Shown here: one piece after another, positions 8,484-17,325 of the stretch
Layout: every line of letters starts with the position of its first letter
Numbering within the stretch: the stretch's first letter is position 1
Assembly: GCF_002118315.1 (NCBI RefSeq)
Contig: NZ_MTSZ01000012.1
Coordinates: 1-64,000 of the forward strand
Origin: Kiloniella majae
GTDB lineage: Bacteria > Pseudomonadota > Alphaproteobacteria > Kiloniellales > Kiloniellaceae
Direction of reading: 5' to 3'
Length of the DNA stretch: 64,000 nucleotides
Made by a program: the position numbers and the translations under genes
The notes under the pieces: model-generated
What the model saw: only the letters and a program-made list of their open reading frames with translations
What the model was told of the DNA's origin: nothing
Database searches by the model: none

Positions 8484-9667
8484 GTTATTGATCCCTTTTG
8501 TTTGAGAGTTGCTTTGATTGCGTCAACCACACGGCTTACGTCTTGAGGAGACATATCGGGAAACAGCGGCAGGGAACATATTCGTTCTGAATTCCATTCC
8601 GTATTGCCGAGATGATTAAGGCCTGGAAATGTTTCTCGATAGAAGCGCTGTTTGTGGATAGCCTTAAAGTGGATACCTGTACCGATGCCATAATCTTTGA
8701 GAGTTTCCATGAACTCATCACGACACAGTCCAGTAATCTCGGGCATTATTCTAACAATATATAAATGCCATGAGTGCAAGCTTGTGTGAGTTGGAATTTT
8801 CAATGGCATAATGCCATCAACGTCTCGAAGAAATTCCTGATACAATTCTGCTATCCGGGTACGTCGTTCGTTTGTTTGTGATAATCTGTGCATTTGTCCC
8901 AAGCCTAAAACAGCATTGAGATCAGGCATGTTGTATTTGAAACCTGGTTCTTGTACTTCTGCTTGGGGAGAGCGTCCTTGCGCTTTTCTGTCAAAAGCAT
9001 CAACGGCCAACCCGTGAAACTTAAGACGCCTTATTCGTTCTGCAAGATCATCATTATTGGTGCAAAAAATTCCACCTTCACCGGTTGTGACATTTTTGAT
9101 GGGGTGTAGCGAAAAGATTGATGTGCCCTTTGTACCAACATGTTGATTTTTGTAGTAGGTACCCAAAGCATGAGCTGCATCTTCTATAACGGGAACGTTG
9201 TGGCGTTTTCCAAGTTCCAGAATAGGATCAAGATCTACTGGTGCACCCGCAAAGTGAACCGGTATGATTAGCTTGGTTCGCTCGGTAATAAAAGGTTCGA
9301 TTTGCTCTGCTGTTGTGGCAAGAGTATCACGCTCTACATCCACAAACACAGGCTTTGCGCCAGCGGCGACAATCATATTAGCCGTCGAAACCCAGGTCAT
9401 GGAGGGGGTAATGACTTCGTCGCCTGCGCCGATTTCCAAAGCTAGCATGGCAAGGTGCATACCTGCTGTTGCTGAGGTCAGTGCGATAGCATGTTTACAC
9501 CCGACTGTGGTGCGGAAGATCTCTTCCAACTCTTGGCACTTTATACCGGTTGTGATCCACCCGGATTGAAGAACCTCTGTAACGGCGTCGATATCTTCTT
9601 TGAGTAGGCATGGCTTACTAAAGGGGAGAAACTCGTTTTGAGTTCCACCCGCTTTCGCGTTGTGCAT
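8480..9667 (-). CDS. arnB: UDP-4-amino-4-deoxy-L-arabinose--oxoglutarate aminotransferase (ArnB type)
   Basis: This is a 395-residue DegT/DnrJ/EryC1/StrS aminotransferase dependent on PLP. The N-terminus FLPFSKPCLLKEDIDAV, the LTSATAGMHLAMLAL loop, the EDAAHALGTYYK segment and the Schiff-base lysine in SLHPIKNVTTGEGG are as in ArnB. It converts the 4-keto sugar nucleotide made by ArnA to UDP-Ara4N with glutamate as amino donor. It is the first gene of the leftward arm and overlaps arnA by 4 bp. The 160 bases upstream (9668-9827) must carry the promoter; I see no clear PmrA or PhoP box there. Confidence 0.9.
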   Translation of the reverse strand: MHNAKAGGTQNEFLPFSKPCLLKEDIDAVTEVLQSGWITTGIKCQELEEIFRTTVGCKHAIALTSATAGMHLAMLALEIGAGDEVITPSMTWVSTANMIVAAGAKPVFVDVERDTLATTAEQIEPFITERTKLIIPVHFAGAPVDLDPILELGKRHNVPVIEDAAHALGTYYKNQHVGTKGTSIFSLHPIKNVTTGEGGIFCTNNDDLAERIRRLKFHGLAVDAFDRKAQGRSPQAEVQEPGFKYNMPDLNAVLGLGQMHRLSQTNERRTRIAELYQEFLRDVDGIMPLKIPTHTSLHSWHLYIVRIMPEITGLCRDEFMETLKDYGIGTGIHFKAIHKQRFYRETFPGLNHLGNTEWNSERICSLPLFPDMSPQDVSRVVDAIKATLKQKGSIT

Positions 9668-9827
9668 TTTGTTCTAACCCCAGTTGATATATTACACATT
9701 ATTTGTGCTTATTGGTTGTCGCCTAGATAACACGATACCATTCTGAATAGAAGTATTTTTTTACTATATGCAATCAAGGGGTGCAGCAAAATGCCTGAAT
9801 TAGCTGGGTTTAAGTATTGTTAAATTA

Positions 9828-10055
9828 TTATTTTTCTAGATCCCATTTGATCTGAAACTCAATTTCTTCTTCACCGTCGCCACGTTCATGTTCTATATTA
9901 TAAATTGCTCGAACCGGGACGTAGATACGCTCACCCGCAATCTGGATTTCAAAGCTTTTGTTTTGCTCCAGTGAATCTGCAAGGCGGCGTAACTTCGCGA
10001 TAAAATCGTCTATCGGGTAAGTTTTTTCAATATCTCTTTCTGGTTTCGTCGTCAT
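9828..10055 (-). CDS. Small amphi-Trp domain protein
   Basis: The 75-residue product matches the amphi-Trp domain type: short, acidic at the C-terminus, with an alternating strand-rich half (SFEIQIAGERIYVPVRAIYNIEHE) and the closing segment EEEIEFQIKWDL that contains the Trp. The function of this family is not known. It has no signal peptide and no membrane segment. It lies in the same direction as arnB, 160 bases upstream of it, and 193 bases after the LacI gene, so it may be expressed alone. I see nothing in the 10056-10248 gap. Confidence 0.72.
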   Translation of the reverse strand: MTTKPERDIEKTYPIDDFIAKLRRLADSLEQNKSFEIQIAGERIYVPVRAIYNIEHERGDGEEEIEFQIKWDLEK

Positions 10056-10248
10056 GCGTAAATCCTTTGCTTTTGCGTATGGGATAGGGATTGTCTTTAC
10101 TGATCATTCAACCAGGATTCGCCCGTAATCTTCCATGTGGGGCGAGCTTCTATTGTTAAAGACATAGGGAATGTGTGTCGTAAAACCAATAAGTAAATGT
10201 CAGAATTCTCTACATCGCAGATTATTGAAAGCCATCAATTGTCTCCTA

Positions 10249-11271
10249 TTATAACCTGGGGATGTTATACGGGGTTGCTATACCTATTTCAGAGGGGGAA
10301 ACGGTAAAGTCACTTGGCAGCAGGCGGTGGTGCCGAAGGATAAGTTGACAGGCACGGCGGGCATCTTGTCTGAGGTTGTGATATATAACGAGTGATATTT
10401 TTCCCTGTTGAAGAAGGCGCACATTGTCCCTGTCCAGGTCGTGTGCAATGAAAAACTGACAAGGTTGTTTTGTCTTGCCTAAACTTTCTAAAATCGCTTT
10501 GTTTCCGCCGCCTGCCGAATAGACAGCGAGGATATTTTTTTCACGGCTTAAAAGCTCAAACGCCAGTTCTTTTGTTGCTGTGTCATCCCCACGACCTTCA
10601 CTTAGTCTAAGTATCGTTATCTGATTGGGAGTGTCAGAGAAAACTGATTTAAAGCCACTTTCCCGTTCTTCTTCTCCTTGAAAAACATCTCGAGAAAGTG
10701 TGAGCAGAATTTGACCGGATCGATTGCCTAGAAATTTTTTCATCAGATAACCCGCGGTCTGGCCTGATTTATAATTGTTCATTCCGATATAAGCCAACCG
10801 ATTGGACTGGGGTATGTCAGTCACAAAACTTACTACCGGAATACCAGCCGCGACGATCCTTTGGACGGCCTGATTTATTTCAGGGAGATCGGGGACCTTC
10901 AAGATCAGGCCATGGCTCCCGCGTTGGCGAATTTTATTTAAAAGCGCTAAAATCTGCGAGACAGTCATTATTTCGTTGAGATGAAAGCGACAGCGAAAGC
11001 TTGCTGGTCGCATACCGGACATTTCTTTTTCAAATGATTTTTGAACTTCTTTCGAAAACCTACCCGGGGCTTCCATTATAACATCAAGTATGAAAGCTTT
11101 CCCGGCCTGTTGAGCGGTTTGGCGTTGTTTTTCCAGTTCCCTGATTGCCTCTTGAACCCGTAATACTGTTTCTTGCTTTGCATTTCCACGTTTGTGAACC
11201 ACGCGATCAACTGTCGCGAGGCTAAGCCCAGCTTGATAGGCAATGCTTTTGAGAAGGAATTTTTGTTTCAT
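10249..11271 (-). CDS. LacI-family transcriptional regulator with sugar-binding-like domain
   Basis: The 340 residues start with a LacI-type helix-turn-helix (LKSIAYQAGLSLATVDRVVHKRGN, about residues 7-30) and a hinge region, followed by a periplasmic-binding-protein-like effector domain (about 60-335) with YIGMNNYKSGQTAGYLM and the ending of type I sugar receptors. It is divergent from the PhyH dioxygenase gene at 11385 with about 110 bases between. The likely targets are itself and that gene. The effector is unknown; closeness to the iol genes makes a cyclitol or sugar derivative possible. Confidence 0.85.
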   Translation of the reverse strand: MKQKFLLKSIAYQAGLSLATVDRVVHKRGNAKQETVLRVQEAIRELEKQRQTAQQAGKAFILDVIMEAPGRFSKEVQKSFEKEMSGMRPASFRCRFHLNEIMTVSQILALLNKIRQRGSHGLILKVPDLPEINQAVQRIVAAGIPVVSFVTDIPQSNRLAYIGMNNYKSGQTAGYLMKKFLGNRSGQILLTLSRDVFQGEEERESGFKSVFSDTPNQITILRLSEGRGDDTATKELAFELLSREKNILAVYSAGGGNKAILESLGKTKQPCQFFIAHDLDRDNVRLLQQGKISLVIYHNLRQDARRACQLILRHHRLLPSDFTVSPSEIGIATPYNIPRL

Positions 11272-11328
11272 TCGTGAGGTCTTTTTGAGGTGTTTTTTGT
11301 CCCTTGTTCGAGAGTACCACAGCTATTG

Positions 11329-11342
11329 TATTTTCGAGAATA
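11329..11342. promoter_or_regulatory. Candidate LacI-type operator in the LacI/PhyH divergent promoter
   Basis: TATTTTCGAGAATA is a near-perfect palindrome (6 of 7 pairs) with the central CG typical of LacI-family operators. It lies about 45 bases upstream of the PhyH start and about 60 bases from the regulator start. A second dyad, ACCTCA (11356-11361) and TGAGGT (11374-11379), overlaps the ribosome binding site of the PhyH gene. Confidence 0.4.
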
Positions 11343-11384
11343 AAACAGTTACGTGACCTCAAAATATAAATCCTGAGGTTTGTG

Positions 11385-12542
11385 ATGGGATGGAAAGGCC
11401 GGAAGATGAATGATATTTCAATTAAAGCACAGCGCGATCATGAGGTCTGGATATCAAGCAAATGTGGCTGTTTAGAATCTTTTAAAGAGCAAACTTCGCA
11501 AACAACGAAATCAGAAGATTGGCCCTTTGCTCAAGAGGTACTTCACAACGTACTGATCTATGACGGGACAAAAGTACGTGAACAGGCTCAGAAGCCAAAA
11601 GATAAAAGAGAATTGATGGCTGAATGGACGACTGTTTTGTCAAAAGGTCCGGGTGTGCTTGTTATCAAAGGCGCCATGGCTGATTTGAAAGCTGTAGATC
11701 ATGCGACAACAGTTTTTGAAGGTATCATAGCTACTGAAAAAGAGACTAACCTTGCGGGTGGTGATCATTTTGCAAAGGCCGGGTCCAATGATCGTATCTG
11801 GAACGCTTTGGAAAAGCACTGTATTGCTGATCCAGTGAATTTTGCTGATTATTATGGGAATATCACTCTTGCAATGGTGAGTGAGGCATGGCTTGGGGCT
11901 GGTTATCAAATGACAGCACAGGTTAACAGAGTGAACCCGGGGGGAAGTGCTCAGGCTGCCCATCGTGATTATCATCTCGGGTTCATGACAAATGAACAGA
12001 TGACTAACTATCCATCTCACATTCACAAACTGTCACCTCTACTAACCCTTCAAGGGGCTGTGGCTCATTGTGATATGCCGGTTGAAAGTGGTCCGACAAA
12101 GTTTTTACCCTATTCTCAATTATTTCTCGAAGGATATCTGGCGTTTAGGCGCCAGGAAATTCAGGATTATTTCGAAGAAAATTATGTGCAGCTTCCTTTG
12201 GAGAAAGGGGACGCGGTCTTTTTTAATCCAGCACTTATGCATGCGGCAGGTGAGAATAGAACCAGTGATATTTATCGCCTCGCAAACTTGTTACAGGTTT
12301 CGTCAGCTTTTGGACGAGCTATGGAGATTGTGGATCGAACTCGAATGTTATCTGTGCTTTTGCCTGTATTACAGTCAGCCATGCAATCAGGAGCCTTGTC
12401 TAATGAAATGTTGAAAAGCGCTATCGCTGCCTCAGCAGAGGGATATTCTTTTCCCACTAATCTTGACCTTGATCCTCCAATCGGGGGGCTGGCACCTAAA
12501 ACTCAAGCACAGAAAATTCAAGAAATTATTTTTAATGAATAA
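11385..12542 (+). CDS. Phytanoyl-CoA dioxygenase (PhyH) family Fe(II)/2-oxoglutarate oxygenase
   Basis: The product has about 385 residues. It carries the PhyH iron triad: HRD (His and Asp near residues 193 and 195) and a distal His in LMHAAG near 286, followed by an Arg (IYR) near 298 that can bind 2-oxoglutarate. PhyH proteins hydroxylate many small molecules, so the substrate cannot be read from the sequence. The chosen ATG has GAGG six bases upstream; an adjacent GTG (11382) and a later ATG (11406, little room for a binding site) are alternatives. The divergent LacI regulator suggests induction by a sugar-like compound. Confidence 0.8.
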   Translation: MGWKGRKMNDISIKAQRDHEVWISSKCGCLESFKEQTSQTTKSEDWPFAQEVLHNVLIYDGTKVREQAQKPKDKRELMAEWTTVLSKGPGVLVIKGAMADLKAVDHATTVFEGIIATEKETNLAGGDHFAKAGSNDRIWNALEKHCIADPVNFADYYGNITLAMVSEAWLGAGYQMTAQVNRVNPGGSAQAAHRDYHLGFMTNEQMTNYPSHIHKLSPLLTLQGAVAHCDMPVESGPTKFLPYSQLFLEGYLAFRRQEIQDYFEENYVQLPLEKGDAVFFNPALMHAAGENRTSDIYRLANLLQVSSAFGRAMEIVDRTRMLSVLLPVLQSAMQSGALSNEMLKSAIAASAEGYSFPTNLDLDPPIGGLAPKTQAQKIQEIIFNE

Positions 12543-12619
12543 AGTAGTTAAAGTAATATTTTATGGCTGATTTATAATGTAAAACATAAAGCATCTGATG
12601 GTCATATGACTAGTTAAAT

Positions 12620-13453
12620 TCAATAAGTTGACAGTAAATTACGAATGATGTTTCTGGCTGTTTGGGTAAGAGGTTCTTCTGTTTGTTGCAAAATTGAAAT
12701 GCGATCAAAGAGTTTCTCATCTGTTGCAAGAGTGGACCGAAGAGATTGGCCAAAAGTCATACGGAGTTCAGTGCCAATATTGAACTTACAAATAGCTGTG
12801 TTATGAGCAAGGAAACGGCGCGTTTCTGTTGGCACACCCGATCCACCATGGATGACCAAAGGCACGTCTGTGCAGGCATCGATCTCTCTTACGGCGTTAA
12901 GGTCTATTCCAGCAGATTTTTCCTGTTGTAAGTGCACATTGCCGACGGAAATTGCCATGGCATCAATATTGGTTTCTTCGGCAAAGCGTTTTGCATCTGT
13001 AGCAGAAGTATGTGCCGAGGCTTCACCATTATCATAGCCAACGAAACCGATCTCGCCTTCACATGATACCCCCGCTTTATGCGCGAGTTCTGCAATAGCT
13101 TTTGTTTCCGTAATATTTTGTGCCAAAGGATTCCGAGAACCATCAAACATAACAGAGGTAAAGCCGTTATCAATGGCTTCCCGACATTCATCTATCGTAT
13201 AGCCATGATCCAGGTGGGCAACAACAGGTATGCTTGCTTTCTCTGCCAGAGTGCGGAACATGGTTCCTAAAATAGGGAGAGGGGTGTGTGCCCGACATCC
13301 GGGGCCAGCTTGCAAAATAACAGCTGCTTTTTCCTGTTCCGCTGCGGCCACAAAGGCACGTGCATCTTCCCACCCTAACACCACAAGCCCGGCAACGGCA
13401 TAGCCCTCTTTATAGGCTGGTTGCAGAACATCAGAAAGGGTAGCTAAGGTCAT
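12620..13453 (-). CDS. iolJ: Class II aldolase, probable 5-dehydro-2-deoxyphosphogluconate aldolase (IolJ)
   Basis: The 277-residue protein belongs to the class II fructose-bisphosphate aldolase family: AHLDHG with zinc-binding His, EGEIGFVG, GNVHLQ, and IHGGSGVP with the phosphate-binding loop. As last gene of the leftward iolD-iolC-iolB-iolJ operon it should split 2-deoxy-5-keto-gluconate 6-phosphate into dihydroxyacetone phosphate and malonate semialdehyde. Its ATG overlaps the iolB stop (ATGA). Confidence 0.85.
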   Translation of the reverse strand: MTLATLSDVLQPAYKEGYAVAGLVVLGWEDARAFVAAAEQEKAAVILQAGPGCRAHTPLPILGTMFRTLAEKASIPVVAHLDHGYTIDECREAIDNGFTSVMFDGSRNPLAQNITETKAIAELAHKAGVSCEGEIGFVGYDNGEASAHTSATDAKRFAEETNIDAMAISVGNVHLQQEKSAGIDLNAVREIDACTDVPLVIHGGSGVPTETRRFLAHNTAICKFNIGTELRMTFGQSLRSTLATDEKLFDRISILQQTEEPLTQTARNIIRNLLSTY

Positions 13454-14292
13454 TTGAACTTCGCAATCATATCCTTGATGCCGGGAATTGTCTCTATCTG
13501 ATAGGCGTGTGTTGGCTGGAAGTATTGAACCAATGAACGCTGGCTCAATCCGCCTAGAATGGTGAAGTAGTACATTTCGTACCCGGGCAGGGCTGCACAG
13601 GGGTGGTAACCTTTATCCAGGCAGATCGTCGACCCATCAACAATATGATAGGCATCGCCGGGTTTATTGTCTTCCCGTTGCAGCATTTGAACGCCGGAAC
13701 CATGATTAGGACGGAACCTGAAGTTATAGGTTTCATCGTGCCGGGTTTCATCCGGCAAACGATCTGTGTCGTGTTTGTGTGACGGGAAGCCGGACCATCC
13801 ACCTTGACCAACGGTAAAGAGCTCACTGACCAGCAGACGACCAACTTGCCCGTGTTGTTTCTGGCCTAGGATATGTTTGATTTTTCGATGTGTCTTGGTG
13901 TCGTCAGATCCATATTGAACCAGATCTATTTGTGCGGATCTTACGTCGAAAGGATCCAGGACTTTGTCGTATTTTGCCCCGGCAACGAAGACTTCTGTTG
14001 TATCAGATTTACAGACCATTGTTGCTTTGGCACCTGTCGGAACATAGACGCCTTCGGGCTCACCATCCCAAACATCTACGCCGCGATTTCCCAGATTAAT
14101 ATAGTTCAGGCCTTCGATCTCAATGTCGACTGTTCCTGTCGCGGGGACAATACAGGTTTCATACCCGGGAACTTGATAGGAAAAAGCCTCACCCTTTTTT
14201 AACTTGATAATATTGAAATAGTTGAGGGGAACACAGCTGTCTTCAACATCGACGATTGGCTTGTTTTGATTATCATACGGGGCAATATGCAT
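13450..14292 (-). CDS. iolB: 5-deoxy-glucuronate isomerase (IolB)
   Basis: The 280-residue protein is an IolB-type double cupin. The segment GGWSGFPSHKHD (about residue 178) holds the metal-binding His residues, together with the following DETYNFRF and the second-cupin segment DKGYHPCAALPGYEMYYFTIL. It isomerises 5-deoxy-glucuronate, the product of IolD, to 2-deoxy-5-keto-gluconate. It lies 32 bases after iolC and overlaps iolJ by 4 bases. Confidence 0.92.
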   Translation of the reverse strand: MHIAPYDNQNKPIVDVEDSCVPLNYFNIIKLKKGEAFSYQVPGYETCIVPATGTVDIEIEGLNYINLGNRGVDVWDGEPEGVYVPTGAKATMVCKSDTTEVFVAGAKYDKVLDPFDVRSAQIDLVQYGSDDTKTHRKIKHILGQKQHGQVGRLLVSELFTVGQGGWSGFPSHKHDTDRLPDETRHDETYNFRFRPNHGSGVQMLQREDNKPGDAYHIVDGSTICLDKGYHPCAALPGYEMYYFTILGGLSQRSLVQYFQPTHAYQIETIPGIKDMIAKFK

Positions 14293-14324
14293 GGTCTGTC
14301 CTTTAATTGGCCTTTGTAGGGCTT

Positions 14325-15323
14325 TTATTTTTTGATTTGTTCTGGTTTCTTAGGGCCGGGATGTTCTTGTAAAAATTCATCCAGCTCTTGCGGTGTTGGC
14401 ATTGCCGGGGAACAGCCTACTCTTGTGACAACGATTGCTGCAGAGGCTGACCCTCGTAATATACATTCCTTTATTGGTAAGCCTTGGGCCAGTGCTGCAA
14501 TAAAGCCGCCCATAAAAGCATCCCCGGCACCTGTAGGTTTGAGAGCTTTGACTGGATAAATTCCAGTATGTATTTCCTCGACACCTGTATAGGTAATCGC
14601 CCCTTTTTCACCCATTTTATATACGATAAGTCGGTTTGCTTCTGCGGCAAGGGCTTGGGCTTTTTCGAGGCCGAGATTTTTACCACCGGCCATAAAGTCA
14701 AATTCCTCATCATTCCCAATGATAATATCGCTGAGGGCGGCAACTTTTGAATATACTTCGGATGCTATGTCAGGCGAAGGCCAGGAATAGGGACGATAAT
14801 CCACATCAAATATAATGGGTAATCCGGCCTGTTTGGCGAGAGTGATCGCATGAAAGGCAGAGGAACGTGATGGTTCCGCGGCAAAGACTGTTCCCGTGGT
14901 AATAAGGGCGGCGAAAGGGGAAAAGTCGATCTTTTCCACACAATCAACCGTCATTTGAAAATCTGCTGCGCCGTTGCGATAAATAACGGATTGATGATCT
15001 TCGATACGGGTTTCTGCCAGTGCCAAAGAGTTTCTGAATTCCCCACCAACTTGTCGTATGTAACGTCGGTCAATGCCGTATTTATCAAGTTGATTAAGGG
15101 TAAATCGCCCAACGGCATCGTCTGACACAGAAGTCACCAGTGATGCTTTGCAGCCGTGTTTAACTAAAGCTACGGCGATATTGGCTGATGACCCGCCGAG
15201 AGTGGCCACGAATTGCGCTGCATCCTCTGTTTTGGTACCGGGCGGATCAGGATAGAGATCCATACCCGCACGCCCCAGTATGACAAAGTTATTCTCTTTA
15301 ATTTTCTCAAGGAAGGGGATCAT
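14325..15323 (-). CDS. iolC: 5-dehydro-2-deoxygluconokinase (IolC)
   Basis: This 332-residue PfkB/ribokinase family sugar kinase has LGGSSANIAVAL near the N-terminus (substrate and lid region) and the catalytic signature PTGAGDAFMGGFIAAL around residue 258. It phosphorylates 2-deoxy-5-keto-gluconate. It is a stand-alone kinase of the Bacillus kind, without the C-terminal DUF2090 domain fused to IolC in many rhizobia. Its ATG overlaps the iolD stop by 4 bases. Confidence 0.9.
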   Translation of the reverse strand: MIPFLEKIKENNFVILGRAGMDLYPDPPGTKTEDAAQFVATLGGSSANIAVALVKHGCKASLVTSVSDDAVGRFTLNQLDKYGIDRRYIRQVGGEFRNSLALAETRIEDHQSVIYRNGAADFQMTVDCVEKIDFSPFAALITTGTVFAAEPSRSSAFHAITLAKQAGLPIIFDVDYRPYSWPSPDIASEVYSKVAALSDIIIGNDEEFDFMAGGKNLGLEKAQALAAEANRLIVYKMGEKGAITYTGVEEIHTGIYPVKALKPTGAGDAFMGGFIAALAQGLPIKECILRGSASAAIVVTRVGCSPAMPTPQELDEFLQEHPGPKKPEQIKK

Positions 15324-17191
15324 ACGCCTTTCCTTTGCTTTTCACGGCTGGCTTCCCATTCTTTGTGTGCTTTGGTGATATTTGGGTCATCACTGATATG
15401 AGGGGTTCCAACTTCCCACCAGGTATGACCTTCTTTTGTCCAGCCTTCGTAAGCGTCAACCTTCATACAAATGACATAGGTTTTATCGCTTGCTTTAGCG
15501 CGGGCAAAGGCCTCACCAAGCTCTTTGACGCTTTCAACCGTTTCTGCTGTTGCGCCCATAGATGCAGCATGAGCTTGGAAATCAACTGCGAAAGGTTCTT
15601 GAATTGTAGGGCAATCGGAAAGAAGGTTATTAAAACTCTTGTTGCCTGTGTTGTTTTGCAACTTGTTAATAACCGCAAAACCGCCGTTATCAAGGGTAAT
15701 GATGATCAGCTTTTTCTGGCTAAGGACTGATGAGTATATGTCTGAATTCATCAGTAGGTATGATCCATCTCCGACAAAGACGATTGTATCTGCATCGGGT
15801 TCACTTTCTGTCTGTGCAATTCTGGCACCCCAGCCGCCAGCAATTTCATAACCCATACAAGAGAAACCGAATTCAATATCAACTGTTCCCGTGCTTAATG
15901 TACGCCAGTTTGCAGCGACTTCGGCGGGCAAACCACCTGCGGCAGCGACAACTCTGTCGCGTGGATCACAAAGCGCGTTAATCGTGCCAATAGCCTGTGC
16001 ATAGGAATTGGGGCCACTATCCGGATCAACATTCCATTTGATATAGTCATCCCAGCTTTTGCGTTCTTCCTGTGCAAGCTTTGTCCAGTTCCTGGGCGCT
16101 TTGTAATCACTGCATTGTCCTTGAAGCAGAGGTAGTGAGGCCTTGGCATCACCGACGACAGGTAAAGATTGGTGTTTACCTGCATCATGGCGGGCGGCAT
16201 TGATCGCAATGAATCGCGCCGATGGGGCAAAGGCCGTCCACGAACCAGTCGTGAAATCCTGAAGACGTGTGCCTACAGCGAGGATAACGTCTGCTTGTTC
16301 TGCGATTGTATTGGCAGAATTGGAACCTGTAACGCCTATGGGACCTATATTCAGAGGATGTGTCGCTAACATGTTTGCTCTGCCAGCAATTGTCTCTACC
16401 ACAGGGATATCAAACTGCTCAGCAAAGGAAGTCAGTTCCGCAACCGCGCCAGAGTATTGAACGCCTCCACCTGCAATGATCATAGGGCGCTTGGCTGTCT
16501 TGAGTAGTTCCGCTGCTTCCTGAATTTCTATTTCATCAGGTGAAATTCTGCGAATGCGGTGAACTTTTTTTGTAAAGAACGATAGTGGGAAATCATAAAC
16601 CCATCCCTGAACATCCTGCGGTAAACCAATAAAGGCCGGGCCACAATCTGCGGGATCGAGAAGAGTTGCCAAAGCGTTGGGAAGTGACTGAATAACTTGG
16701 GCAGGGTGGGTGATACGGTCCCAATAACGAGTAACAGCCTTAAAGGCATCATTGACGCCCAGTGTAGGGTTTCCAAAATGTTCCAACTGTTGCAAGACCG
16801 GATCAGGCAAACGTGTTAAAAAGGTATCGCCACAGAGCATCAACATGGGGAGCCTGTTTGCATGGGCGAGTGCTGCTGATGTTAACAGGTTCGTCGTTCC
16901 TGGTCCTGCTGATGCAGTACAAAACATAAATCGACGACGGAAATGCTGTTTTGCATAGGCTGCCGCTGCAAAGCCCATACTTTGTTCATTTTGACCACGG
17001 TAAAGAGGTAATTCTGTCTTGTAATTATTTAATGCTTCGCCCAGACAGGTGACATTTCCATGACCAAATATACCAAAGCCACCACCGCACAAACGCATTT
17101 CGTGTCCGTTTATATCAATAAACTGGTTGGCGAGGTAACGCACGATAGCCTGCGCTGTGGTCAGGCGAATTGTTTGTTCCGAAGTCTTCAT
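15320..17191 (-). CDS. iolD: 3D-(3,5/4)-trihydroxycyclohexane-1,2-dione acylhydrolase (IolD)
   Basis: The 623-residue product is a thiamine-diphosphate enzyme of the acetolactate-synthase fold. The N-terminal domain has YRGQNEQSMGFAAAAYAK with the catalytic Glu, and the C-terminal domain has the cofactor and metal motif VGDGSYLLMNSDIYS. Length and order agree with IolD, which opens the ring of trihydroxycyclohexanedione. It is the first gene of the leftward operon iolD-iolC-iolB-iolJ; its start is 135 bases from the divergent dehydrogenase gene, with a LacI operator between. Confidence 0.93.
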   Translation of the reverse strand: MKTSEQTIRLTTAQAIVRYLANQFIDINGHEMRLCGGGFGIFGHGNVTCLGEALNNYKTELPLYRGQNEQSMGFAAAAYAKQHFRRRFMFCTASAGPGTTNLLTSAALAHANRLPMLMLCGDTFLTRLPDPVLQQLEHFGNPTLGVNDAFKAVTRYWDRITHPAQVIQSLPNALATLLDPADCGPAFIGLPQDVQGWVYDFPLSFFTKKVHRIRRISPDEIEIQEAAELLKTAKRPMIIAGGGVQYSGAVAELTSFAEQFDIPVVETIAGRANMLATHPLNIGPIGVTGSNSANTIAEQADVILAVGTRLQDFTTGSWTAFAPSARFIAINAARHDAGKHQSLPVVGDAKASLPLLQGQCSDYKAPRNWTKLAQEERKSWDDYIKWNVDPDSGPNSYAQAIGTINALCDPRDRVVAAAGGLPAEVAANWRTLSTGTVDIEFGFSCMGYEIAGGWGARIAQTESEPDADTIVFVGDGSYLLMNSDIYSSVLSQKKLIIITLDNGGFAVINKLQNNTGNKSFNNLLSDCPTIQEPFAVDFQAHAASMGATAETVESVKELGEAFARAKASDKTYVICMKVDAYEGWTKEGHTWWEVGTPHISDDPNITKAHKEWEASREKQRKGV

Positions 17192-17280
17192 ATCTGCCTC
17201 TGCAGTCGTATGGTTATTGCGTCAATTTCGAGCATTGTTCGATTGCCAGTTGACGTCTTGTCGATTCTGAGGATACTAAT

Positions 17281-17298
17281 TTTGCAACCGGTTGCAAA
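17281..17298. promoter_or_regulatory. LacI-family operator between iolD and the divergent dehydrogenase gene
   Basis: TTTGCAACCGGTTGCAAA is a perfect 18-bp palindrome with a central CG, typical of a LacI operator. The same 18 bases occur at 21647-21664 in front of the LacI regulator and the ABC importer. It lies 27 bases before the ATG at 17326 and 90 bases before iolD, so one bound regulator could control both arms. Confidence 0.85.
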
Positions 17299-17325
17299 TG
17301 TATTTTACATGAGGAGGCTCTGCCA

